Shown here piece by piece: positions 12,728 through 24,900 of a stretch of 64,000 bases of DNA. Origin of the DNA: Litomosoides sigmodontis (taxonomy: Eukaryota > Nematoda > Chromadorea > Rhabditida > Onchocercidae). The notes under the pieces are model-generated. The model was not told the DNA's origin. It did not search any database and saw only the letters and a list, made by a program, of their open reading frames with translations. Made by a program: the position numbers and the translations under genes. Every line of letters begins with the position of its first letter. Positions within the stretch are counted from its first letter, which is position 1. The stretch lies in assembly GCA_963070105.1 (NCBI GenBank), contig OY718806.1, positions 5,477,865 to 5,541,864 on the forward strand, read 5' to 3'.

Positions 12728-14094
12728 TTATACTGAGCAGCATTTACCAACAATGAAGGCGAAGACACAAAAAAGCGCGTTAAATAATATAAAAGACAAA
12801 GCAACCACTAAAAATTCTTTGAAGAAACGCCATAAGTTCTGGACAATGGCACCTGAAATATGATTTTGATAACGGTAACGAAAAAAAGATGAAAAGTAAA
12901 GAATAACCAGTATTTTCCTATACTGTTATGACGAACCTGCATGTGCTAAAAGATCAATATTCGATCCCAAATGCAATCTTGAATGAGATAAGTGACCATC
13001 GACATCGTACGATGATGAAAGCTAAAACCAATTCCGTCATTAATTTGTTGTCGGACAAACATCATTAATCAAAAGAAATATCAGCTGTTAAATTCCCGTA
13101 CATTATATTGATATTTTGAGGAAGTAGAGTTTATCTAATTTGAACAACTTATTTCAATGAACAATCTATAAACAAGAAACCTGAAAAAATTCTTTACACG
13201 TGGACATCATGTAAAAAATAATCCACGGCCAAATAATATTCTGTATCAGCAAAAAGGAAACAGCCAATCGCATAAGCAATCCTAAAATTAAGCTGTGCGT
13301 AAGGAAATAAATTCAGTGAAGAAAGATTAGTACTACAAATACATTTCAGAAATATTCATTAGCACAGAAACATTACAATAATAATAAATTATAATAAAAT
13401 TTTAGAACTATAGCAATAATACCGAAATGCAAAAAAAACTCTCATTGTAATTTCAAATTCAGCAATTCTCAGAAGTGAAATGGAATTCTAATAAACTTGA
13501 AAGTACATACCACGTTTTGAGAAAGTGAAAGTAACAAAGAAATATTCTAAAACAAATCCAGATTGCTATCACAAGAAAAGGGTCCTCTCGTATAAATCGT
13601 TTAGAACGTACCAATAAGTAATGCTTTCCATAAACGGCCCACTGACGTACAAGATATAAAAAACGAAGGTCTCGACTTCGTGGATGTTGTACTACCGCCA
13701 TTATTTTTATTCATGAAATCATCCAATGATGCAACGATGTACGACGTTTGAATATAAACATAAATGATTTCACTAAGATTATCGACAAATAGCTATATAC
13801 CCTGCCAAAATATAAAATAATTTACCTTATTGGATTTCCATGTAAACGAACCAAATCCTCGAAACCCTGCCCACCTTCCAGAGCAGGTGCGTTTCGTATT
13901 TCTGCTGAACATGTTAAGGATCAAGACAAACATCCAACAAATCTTCTTTACAAATAAATACTAAAGGTTGAAAACCGACTTCCATCTGGTCCACTCAGGA
14001 TTTTTCTAATGCGCTGGTCTGAATTCCGTAAAATACGTTCCCGCCTTCTCTCGCGCGCCCGAGAAATAGCTGTACTCTCACGCTCTGGTAGCAT
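12728..14094 (-). CDS. CAMLG/GET2-like tail-anchored protein insertion receptor
   Basis: Inferred ER-membrane subunit of the GET/TRC pathway, which receives tail-anchored proteins and inserts them into the ER. Six exons: 13980-14094, 13826-13904, 13612-13772, 13181-13281, 12937-13021 and 12728-12852. They sum to 666 nt, giving 221 residues, with every phase matching. The N terminus has the basic GET2/CAMLG signature: SRARERRRERILRNSDQR at residues 11-28, then IRKIL. In the family this cytosolic segment binds the targeting ATPase. A linker rich in polar residues follows, then three hydrophobic spans: GRLWKALLIGLLMRLAVSFL, NIIWPWIIFYMM, and a last one containing FLVVALSFILFNALFCVFAF. That is the family topology. 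Human CAMLG is longer (about 296), mainly in the N-terminal linker. The exon 1/2 junction is the least certain. Identity rests on the motif and topology, not on a search. Confidence 0.7.
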
Positions 14095-14809
14095 ACTAAC
14101 TAACGTTTCCCTTATCCTAAAATTCCTTGTTAGACGCCGGATTTAGAACAGACGACCTGATACGAAATATGAACCGCAGACAACTCAAATACGTCATTTT
14201 TTGGAAGACACGAAAGACGAGTGTGCCAATGGGATTTAATAAATCCAAATTTCAAAACAGTAACTGAATATGTTACGAACATGTAATAAACATGTAATTA
14301 AGAAGACATAAAAATGCCACTGAAATCAAAGAACAGTACAAGTTTAGAAAACTCGAGAGATTAAACAACAGCCATGAATTTTACACTTTTCGAAAATTAA
14401 CAACAGCAAATGCAGAACATCCCAAATTAAAGCTATGAACAAAGTTAGTGAGCGATTTTCCAATTTCGAAGGGAACAAAATCTTTTAACCATTTCATATC
14501 CTCCGAGAAATGTTAGAAGCAGAAGTAACTGCAACATGAATACTGAGACAATTAAAACCTTAGTATTTCAGTTCACTATATGAACTTAAAATCTTCAACT
14601 TGACAAGTTTCGTACTAACAACAGCCCATAAATAGAAACCAACTTTGTTAAGACCTATCCTCTTAAAAAATAACTAGTAGTGACTACATGATGTTTTCCA
14701 ACACCTTATACTTAACCAATTTACTGTTTAACCATGAAAAAGAAGTGCTGCACTACAAGTTTCGAAATAACTGATCGTTTAATATAGTAATATTTGAGAA
14801 GCAATAATA
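14095..14809. other. Spacer between VPS16 stop and CAMLG-like start
   Basis: 715 bases of AT-rich sequence between two minus-strand genes. It should hold the VPS16 3' UTR and the promoter of the CAMLG-like gene. No ORF or repeat of note. The distance is larger than typical nematode operon spacing of about 100 bases, so operon linkage is not supported. Confidence 0.5.
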
Positions 14810-17800
14810 TCAACTCTTCCTTGTGGCATTCAAAATTTGTGTAATAACAAGAGCAACTTCTTTATTTTCCCGATATCGCGCGTGCATTTTTTCTAGTACG
14901 ACAAATAATTTCTTCTCAGCAGCATAATTTGCAGCTTCAAGTGGTTTCCTACAATGAAATGATAAGCAAATACATCAGACTGATGAAGTCCGTAGCACGT
15001 TTTCTGAAAATTGAACAGAATTCATAAACTATCACCTTTTACACTTTTTTTTTAAAAAAAAAGTTAATCCTTTAGCAAAAATTTGCAGTATCAACAGAAA
15101 GAAATATCTAACTCCAACAAAAGCAAGCTGTCCACTACTTCCACGGGATTTGTAAGTTTATCAATGAATGATCTACATAAGGACTCATTGTCATAACGTG
15201 CACAAGCTTCGATAAATGGCTGAAAATACTGAGAATAATTGTAACAAGTGATGAAACATAAAGGAAAAGGCTACCCCACATTAATAGTACTTTGAAAATT
15301 AGCCAATGCTGTATCCAACAAATAATACAATTTGACTTACCATGTAACTCGTTAGAATCTTTTTGGATCTAAACAAGCTTTCAAGATGATGCCATAATTT
15401 ATTACGAGCATAGCTTTCAATTTTCCACATGTACGATCTACAAAATGAATTTCAAAGTTATCCCGTTATCTTAAAACTTTGTTATTAAAACACTCACATT
15501 TCTGCACTGCTTACACGACATTTTAAACAGACTGAAGAACCGTTCAAACAACTGAAGTACCTAATTAGTGAAATACAATCATTCGACTGTGCAAAGGGAC
15601 ACCTTTTATGGTAATTAATACTAAAGTTTACCTTAAATGCTAGTCAATAAGTACGCTTTTTTCTGTTTTTATAAAAGACTTTCAGTTTTAAGACCAAAAA
15701 TCTTATCATTGGAATTATTAAGTGCAACTGTTTTAGATTTTTTTTAAAGACTTCTATGATGTATGTCTACAACAGGAATATAGCAGCGTACCATGCTGAC
15801 TTATATCTACGATCTTAATAAAAGTAAAATATTAAAAGACATTCGAAATTGGTTTGAAAATAAAACACTAACCAAAAGCAAAACAAGAAAAACATACGCC
15901 TTCTCAGTTATTTTAAATTTTTTTCTAAGTAGTTCCGCCAAATTATCTTCTCGATGTCCTACAGCCCACATGTAAACGCATCTAATACTCGTTCTGTCAA
16001 CATCATTAAAATCAGGTTTTCCGTCCAAAGTTTCACAAATACTAAACAATTCCGCTGTTTCAGTAGCTAACTGAGCTGTTGTATGTTCCTGAAAATGAAA
16101 TTTCTAAATGTGTCAAAGTATTAATGATTCCACCAATACTTCGTTACAAGACCGCCATTTCATTCATGAAGAAAATTAATGCTTCATATACTTTCAACTT
16201 ATTCAAGCTCATTTCTGCTTTCAATAGTCCTTCTACTTTGTCCTTATTATCGAAAGGATTCCACGGTGTAGCTTCAGATTCCCTTAAATAGTATAAAGAC
16301 TGACGAGCAAAGTCATCCTTCTGCACATACAACGCGAGAAGATGACGAGGTGCTTCCTCCTAAAATCAACCTTTTTTTTAATGTAAAATGTACCATAATT
16401 GATCCTTTAAAGAATCTTGTGCTCGATTATAGTACTATTACCTTTAAGTAGTCTTGGTACAGACAAAGAGCTTGCGGTAATTTCAACACAAGATGATCAA
16501 TGACTTCCTTCTTCTGTGTTCTTTTCAAATGTGTTAGGACATAATGTACTGAAATGTGCCAACTATAGTTTAACTGTAACTGAACACACAAAACTTTGTG
16601 AATGGCATATCAAATTAAATTAGACAGTGTACCTTAATGATTAAAGCACTAATAAAACTAAATATACCCAAAAGAGAATAAGCACACTTACAAAGATCTG
16701 GCTGTTGACTTTTTGCAGCTTTTGCCAAAGCTCGATCAACTTTGTTCAACTTTATAAGCATTTCAACTTGTCGATTAAGACATGTTTCTTTGTCCAACAA
16801 AAGTTCAGCTAATTCGTTTAAGTTGGCACTAGCAGCTTTCATTGCAACATCTATAAGAATATATGTCATTGACTTGCAACACTGAACACGAACTCAGCAA
16901 ATTATAAATAAAATAGCCCAACCTGCAAAGCTAACTTCAGGATAATTCGTAAACTTGCTGACAATCGTTTCTGATAAAGCCTTAAAATCGGGTATTTTCC
17001 CAACCTCTTTTGCCATTTTTGCCATTTCGATCTGAAAAAAACGAACAATTCATTATCTTAAATATAAGATATAAGGAAATTTATTACAAATATATTAAAC
17101 AGCAAAAGCGCAAAGCTCGAAAAAGAGAATGTATAAATTTCAAATCGGAATAAAAAAAGGCATTTTTCGAGAAATTACCTTCTTTAATGCCCAATGAGCC
17201 AGTATACGATGAACTCCGTTTTTCGAAGACACTTTCATATATCTGCTTATGGATATTGCCGAAGGCCACTGCCCCAAATCTGTAAGTCGATCAATCAACG
17301 TATTTATTTTCAGCTCTTCTGACCTGCAATAAATGATTCACAACTGTTCAATTCAATAAAAACGGAATTATTTCCGTAGGAATCTCCTCACCTGTAACCT
17401 ACACATATATATTATACAAGCTTTAATATTTAATACAATTTCCAAATTTAGCTGGGGCAGTTCATAAAAGTTGAGTTTAACAGGAGTTGATTTTAATATA
17501 AATTATTTTCAATCTATCGGATTAACCACCATATTTCCTAGAAAATAAGAGTAGAAGAGTAAGAGTCAACACAGGCCGAAAATAAGCTTTCAAATTTGAG
17601 CTTTATTTCAAAAACAGCTTCTAAAAAAATATATTCAGTATAGTACACTGCTTTTAAACCATATTCAATAGTATACTTAGGATATTCCACTTCTTTATTT
17701 ATATCATCCACTCTGGATTAAGATTTCGTCGCAGATTTTAACAGTCCAAATTCAACTCATACCGACGAGTTTATTTGGAAGTAATGTTTTATTTCCCATC

Positions 17801-20800
17801 CACAAGCTGCTATGGGATTTACCCTCAGTGAGTAATAAACGGAATTAATTCGTCCTTCCTATATCTACCACATTCGTCTTGGTCTGCACCAATGAGGATA
17901 TGGTGCAGCATTACGTTTAGGATAAGAATTAATTCTAGATCATGTTAATGACGTGAAGACTACATTACAATACCAAAAGCTTACTGTGCAAACGATAATG
18001 CCATTCCAATATACGGTTTTCGTAAAAAGTTAAGCACTCGAATAATACGGCATATGTCAACGAACTGTGAAGCATCTTGTCGTCGTAACAACGATTTCCC
18101 AAGTGATGCCGCCTTAACACATGTCATATATTAATACAAAGCTTGAGAAAATTATCGATGAGAGTACTATATGTTTCAATGCTTAACTTCATTAATACTG
18201 TATTCAATTTTTAATAGCACAAACCCTGAGCATCTTCTTTTGCAATAAAGGAGCAAACTGATGCGCTGCGGCCACAAGGCATTGTTGCACTGCCTTTTCC
18301 ATTTGATCTTCTGCAAAAATATAGGAAATAAGGTCATGATAGCATATAGTAGTCCTTCAAAAATTCAATGTGAGTGTTTTAACTGAAAAATAACAAAACT
18401 CACCAATCATGTGTATATACTCGTAAACACCGTAAGTTCCTTCGATAAGTTTCTCTGAAGCTTCGTATAAAATGGCGCCAGGTTCTGGTGATGCGACACC
18501 TAGCACATCACTGACTGCCTCTGTAACAGAAATAAAGAGTGGGAATTTTAAGATGACCAAAAAAGTACTTGACACATATCATATCATGTTAACAACAAGG
18601 ACGGTGCGACTGGTAGAATTCAATGCCAGAACTGCAGTGAACTAACAGGAGAGTAGCGATGCCACACAATGCAATAAGAAATATGCAGAAAAAAGGATGC
18701 AAAGACTTGCGTTTAATCATATTTTTCATAACAAAATCAAAGAATAGCATAATAAAAACAACAAAAGTAATGATAGAAACTCAAATATTAAAATTATATT
18801 GGCTTGTGGCTCACACCGGAGATTCGATTTGTAACAAAACAGAAAACATGAAAATTAAATAGTCAGATGGCATATTTCACACTGTGTAGTCAAACGACAT
18901 ATTTCACAAATGTAAAGAAAAAACCTGGCACTTGCGATATAAGCACAACTTCATTTGTCATGAAAACTTTGATGCCATCAAGCTCCATATCGATTTCCAC
19001 CGGACTTTCAAAATCATATCTTAATTTAAAAAAGAACAATTAATATGATCTCGATATGAGTTAGAGTGCTTTAATTTGATATGCAAAAGAGAAGTGAATA
19101 CATATATAAATAATTCAACCTCAACTCTTCCTTTTTTATCTCATATTTTCAACATTAAGTGTGTAGCTGTAAAGCAGAAAAGAACAATATCTCAACAATG
19201 TATAAGGTAACAGAAAATCTCATTGCAGGTTTTGGATTTTTTAAATGACTTACACATGCGTTTCCGAGCTTAGAGAAATCAAATATAAGGATTGACAGGT
19301 ACGTTTCAGAGCCAATACCTCATTGCCGCACCTTAAACGATGATTTTGACGAGGGATTTTAATTACTACTAATGGATTAAGACACCTGACTTTACCTTGC
19401 GCGAACAGTTTTAAAACCAACCATGTAAGGCTAGAAGTTATAATCGCATCACCAGCAGCACAAAGAGATAAAGTAGAAAGAAGTGAAAAATCCGAATCAA
19501 TAATCTGTACAACAAAGCTTGAATGAAGCACGGCAATTCGAGAACTATCCCAGTTTGGAACAATATTTATGTATTCTCCATTATCGATCTTCCATGGGAG
19601 ATCCTAAGAAGCACAAACCGTAGTTCAAAAAATTAAACAAAAAATAAACAACCCAAACAGTCGGAAAAAAGCAAACCAGAAGATGTGGTGCAATTCCTTG
19701 CACACCTGCATAGAACGCATTACCAATGACAAATAAAACGGTCACTTGTAGAGATGTAAGTACATTCCAGGCAGATGGGTGAGTCGCTTCTACAATAATT
19801 TGTAAATCTGTTCCTCATTCATATTAGATTGAGGAATGAAACTTCTCTTTTTTTGGAGCTATTAATTTCCCTAATCCTGTAAATAATACTCCTCTAGTTA
19901 CACGGAAATGTTATCCAATTTGTTAGAAAATAAATTAATTTGCACTCTGCTAGCATATATGATACTCATAACTAATTTCTCAAAAAAAATACTTGCAATA
20001 TCAGGAATGCGCCATGGAACGGCTTCCACAACCGAGTTGACAGCATAGATCCTATTATTTTCGGAAAGAACTGCTAAACCTGTATTACCCATTCCTCCAT
20101 GATATACACGTGTTTCAGTAACCGTAATATCCTAAATATATTTAAATTTAAAAAATAATTCGGCTTTACATTTCCTATGTGCGAAAACGCTCAAGCAAAA
20201 AAGTGAAAAAAACACAACCTCATCGATTACGAACTGATATTTGAGCTTCCCAAGTGGAGCGTAAACAAGAACGTGGCCGCGAATATTAATGATTACCAGC
20301 TGAATTTAGAATACAGCATGATGAATTTTAAGCAAAACCTAACCAACAATATAACTTAAACACTTCTTCAAAAAAGCAAGAACAAATCATACTCTGTGAC
20401 AACGAGTCCAATACATGGAATGCACATTGTGAGCTTTGAAAGTTGAAAGTGTTTTTCCTGAGGTTGTTTTTATCGTAACATTCCAGGAAGAAATATCTGG
20501 TATCGCAATTGCTGAAAAATTAGCGCAAACTGGTTATGACCCAAACCGTCACAATACTGCAGACCGGCCTCAATATATAAAATGTATTGTGTATAAGTAT
20601 CATCTTTGCTAAGGACTTATCTATAATATATCCAACTGCAATATCGAGGAAAGATTATGGTCGAAAATCGTTGCATCAATGTTCGTGCTAGTAAGTCCGC
20701 TCCGACCACAAAGTCGAAATCAAATGAATCAAATGAGAAGTTAAATACATTACTCATCGCATGGAATGCTGTTAGAGAAGAATTAATTTATTTGACTAGA

Positions 20801-20995
20801 ACTCAACGTGGCGGATAGAATGATTGATGACGAGCTCATTAAATTGTGCCAGACCTGACTGAAAATACTAGAGACAGTTAACGAATACAGAAACGATACC
20901 TATACAACCTCCATAAGGCGAAGACACGAAGAGACATTTGTCGGTAATATCATAATGAGTGTTTTCGAATAAAGTGTTGCTCCTGAAATATTCTC
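14810..20995 (-). CDS. vps-16: Vacuolar protein sorting protein VPS16 (first exon not resolved)
   Basis: Core subunit of the HOPS and CORVET tethering complexes, acting on endosomes and lysosomes with VPS33. The minus strand carries many short exons in VPS16 order. The N-terminal propeller region starts with LGEYFRSNTLFE and SSPYGGCIG (compare the family PYGGPIAL), then GKTLSTFKAHNVHSMYWTRC, GHVLVYAPLGKLKYQF and LAVLSENNRIYAVNSVVEAV. The helical C-terminal half has RILAHWALKK, ANLNELAELLLDKETCLNRQ with VEMLIKLNKVDRALAKAAKS, and LNKLKVYEALIFFMNEMAVL. It ends AANYAAEKKLFVVLEKM...LNATRKS and a TGA at 14810-14812. The initiator exon lies upstream of 20995 and was not found. VIPAS39 (VPS16B) is less likely because the propeller region is present. 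Divergent from the plus-strand GIT gene. Confidence 0.9.
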
Positions 20996-21990
20996 CTAAC
21001 CAAGGGAAATGAAATCACGGGAACATCTGATGCTGCGTAATAAAAATCATTCAAAATTTAAAGCCACAATAGAACAGCTTCATCTTATTTCAGCAAATTT
21101 TTACTAAGTTTAAAAAACGGGTGAGTAAATCATGAAGGAATAACCTTATTTTGACAGGATTGAGATACTTCCAATCGCTTATTTTGGATTTCATTCCGGA
21201 TATCTACCAGCGAGCATTAATGTAGAATGCATGAGATCGGTTGCATAAGCTCTATGTTCACAAAAAAATCACGGAAGTTAAAAGCATCTAACGAATTTTC
21301 GTAGATATATAAGATGAACTTACTACGATGTCCTTGTTCTACAAAATTAATTCGTAAACCAGAACTGGAATGGTCAGTAGGATGTATAGTGACGGTTGTG
21401 GTATTAACGCTGTACTGCTAAATCTTATTTCTAGACTAGCAAAACTTATAAGAGAATCTGATAGCCGGAAACACGCTTAAAATATTAGATTTCCTCTCTA
21501 AATTCCATGTTTAATGAAAAATTCGTAGAAGGAAAGGGTGGCGGAAAGGGGGAGAAGACTAACTCACACTCGCATCCTCATCATACTGTCTTACAAGTCT
21601 CCCACTTTCTCTCTCTCTTCTTTCTCCACGCTTTGTTGTCGTCGTGTTGACGGAATTGTCATCTGTGGATATTACTGACTACCAACTGGCAGGTTTATCA
21701 GGGAAGGTGAGATTCGAAACTTCGTGAATTGAGGGAGTAGGGTTCCTGCAGACTGATAAGTAACTTCTTTGGCCTGTCAATCTTTTGTGATTTCATGTCA
21801 GGTACCTTTCTTTTGCTGACTTCCCATGAACTCTGTGGAATTAAATAAGCATTTCTTTCGACTCATTCCTGCTATCGGAATGTGTGGTAGTCCGGCTGTA
21901 TAATAGCAACTACTGCGATAAGTGCAGATCAGCTGATGAAGTTTGGTTATCTGTCAAGAAAAAGAAAGTGGATCACTTGAGCGGCAGGGA
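20996..21990. promoter_or_regulatory. Shared upstream region of VPS16 and GIT
   Basis: About 1 kb between the divergent VPS16 and GIT coding regions. It must hold the missing first VPS16 exon and both promoters. From about 21530 to 21660 there is a purine-rich then pyrimidine-rich stretch (GGAAAGGGTGGCGGAAAGG, later CTCTCTCTCTTC), unusual for the surrounding composition and typical of promoter-proximal DNA. The regulatory role is inferred. Confidence 0.4.
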
Positions 21991-24900
21991 ATGATTACTG
22001 ATATATCGTCACAATCTGTTGCAAGTAGCGGTACGTCTTCTTAAAAATTGCTTACGGGGAATGTGTTGTGCTCATAGGGAGATATTAAGCTGACAGAGTT
22101 TGTCTGATGTCAGCGCCCTTCGTTTATAATATATGGTAGCAGTTTGGGCATAATTCTGTGTATTTTAAGTTGACATATAGGTTACTTCACAAGTAGCACC
22201 TGTTTGATGTCTAATCTCATTTACAGCAGCTGGACGCCCATTTCAGTGTGCAGATTGCTCCGCCGAAGATCCTCAGTGGGCTTCTTTAAACAAAGGCGTT
22301 CTAATTTGTTCAGAGTGTTGTTACGTTCACAGAAATCTTGGTTACTTTTTGTAATTTTTGTGTATTATATTATTTTTTGAAAAATTTCCAAGTCGTTATA
22401 GCTACTGCTACTGTAAAATCCTGGTTGATGAAAGTATCTTTGATGTATTCACAAGAAACTAGCATCCATCATTTATTGCTTTGTTGGCTGAATTTCGGCT
22501 GAGTGAATAGTTGTATCAGAAGTACACTGTAACCACTATGAGTCTGGTTCAGTTACTGTCAGTGTGACTGACTTTAAGTAGTTAGAAAGCTATACGTTTT
22601 GTAATTCACTTGCACACTGAAGGAACTGCTTACTGATTACTAGATGAACGCAATATTGTTTGAAGTAAATGGGGGCATTGTGTATGAACTGTGCAGGAAG
22701 GTGTTTTTAAGGGGTATGACTGATGCATGTAGTTTGTTTCTATGTTTTCAATGTGATTATGCAGGTCGTCATATCAGCCATGTTCGTTCAATCAAAAAAG
22801 GAGCTTGGAATAGTAATCAGTTGGAGTTGATGTACGCTTTATATTCTAATGGTTCAAATAATATCTGGGAACATTCTCTTCTCGATCCTCAGTCCACCAG
22901 TAAAATCCGAAGAAAACCAACACCTCAGTAAGTTACGGCTTCGAAATTTCTAGAAATCTAGTCATCTTTTGCGTTTTAAGTGCATTCCCTAGAAATAACT
23001 ATTTCGCAATCTTTTTATGTTATAAAACTATGTAAGTTCTGATGAATTGGGACTTGGAAAACTTACGGTTTTATTAGATATAGCAAAAAGTGTGAGTTAG
23101 TATTAGAATAAGAAGTACATTTGCTTAAGTGTAGAGATTTCATTGTTTTCCAGTTATGTGTGAAAATTTTCTGACAAGTAGATGAAAGTCAGAATCAATA
23201 TAAGTCGTACTTTTTAGAAATTCCTTTTGTAGAACGGTTTTTACAGTGACCCGGTTCTTCCCATTAAAGAAAACTTTATCAAAGCAAAATACGCCCAAAT
23301 GGCTTTTGCTCTGCGTCCAGCAAAAGATGATAGTTATATTAGTCAAGATGATTTAAATCGCCAACTTTGGTCATGCGTGAGGACTTCTCATGTGGAAACA
23401 ACAATGAGGTATTTATGCAGAAATATTTTTAAGCGAAATGAGGTTAACCGAAATATTATGTTTTATCCATATTTTCTGAAATTTTTTAACACCGGAATTT
23501 TTTTTTGGCAAATTTTCCGTATGTATGCAACCCTACTCAAAATACTTATGTAATTATATAATTCATACATTCCAAACACACTCATCGTATATTTTATGTT
23601 TTAGATTATTGGCATTGGGTGCGGATCCAAATTACATAGATCCTGAAAAGCATAATGCACCGCTTCATATCTCAGCGAAAGAAAATCAAGCTTTGCAAGT
23701 TTGTTGTTTGCATTAAATTAACTGTATTTAACACATAAATCTTTTTTTATGGTTACCATTATTTCTTCACTTACGATAACTATTTTTTATTAATTTCCAT
23801 TATAATATTCAGGTTGAATTGCTGTGGATCTATGGAGCTGATCCCGCTCAGCTGAATGCTATAGAATTAACTCCTTCTCAAGTAGCAAAGCTTGAAAATC
23901 ATGTAACTTTTATTTAATAGAATTTTACACATTCTCTAATAGTACCCAGCTGTTACGTGTGGCTATTTTTCCTGAATATTACTTACATTATTGTGTGTAA
24001 AGGAGCACTTGTATACGTTCATTTTGAACGGATGTGTCGCACACCTAATCTTATTGTTGTTGATAACTTATTGACTTCTCGCTTCGCCCAGATCTCATCT
24101 TTCAAATATGAATCCAGTTGTTATATCAATTCGCTTTAGTTAGTTCATCACACTACTTTACGGTAAAAATGGAAGAATGTAAAATGTATGTTGACTTTGC
24201 ATTTGGTTTTTCCTTTAGATCGAACTTTCTGCAAGATTGGAAGAACTACAATTTGAAGTTACCAATCGTCTGACAATGTTTTTATGTGGACGACGACCAG
24301 ACCATTCTAAGCAGCAGTATTTTTTGATTCCTGAGCTTACTGGGCAGAGCACTGAAAATATGCAAATGAAATCAGCCAGGCGGCGGCTTCGCTCCCTTCC
24401 TTCGTATTACTTTGAGCGTATTGTTCAAGATGTTTATGATGAGGTTATATTTTCTCATTTGTGCCTTTTTTTTTATTTTTCAAGCGAGTTTCAAACAAAT
24501 CTAAATTAACAGGTAGATCGCCGAGAGACCGTAGCAGCTTGGAATGCTACTACTCAGGGAATTCAACCTTTCTCTTTAGGAAACGATCATTGTGTGGCTG
24601 TTTTTTTGCCGGTATTTTTTTGCCAATTCTTTAAACATTTATCGATTAACTTTGGTATTGTAATCGTACTCGCATATCACGTCTTTGTTAGACTACACTT
24701 AAGCCGGATTCAATATTCTTTTGAGCAATTAATCCCTTAGCAAGAACTTACTCTTGTATGTTGCAGCCTAATCCTGAATTGTCGGCTACGCGTAACCAGC
24801 TCCGCCAAAAACTCGCGAAATGTGATATGCGAGGATTTGCAACTTTAATTATAGATGTTCTCAGTGAAGCCAAACGAAGGTGAGGAAAAAGGACAGGTTT

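Noticed and set aside
13459..13701. 80-residue minus-strand ORF starting MAVVQHPRSRDLRFLYLVRQ
   Set aside because: It is an alternative frame of exon 3 of the CAMLG-like gene; the other frame joins five flanking exons in phase and has family motifs.
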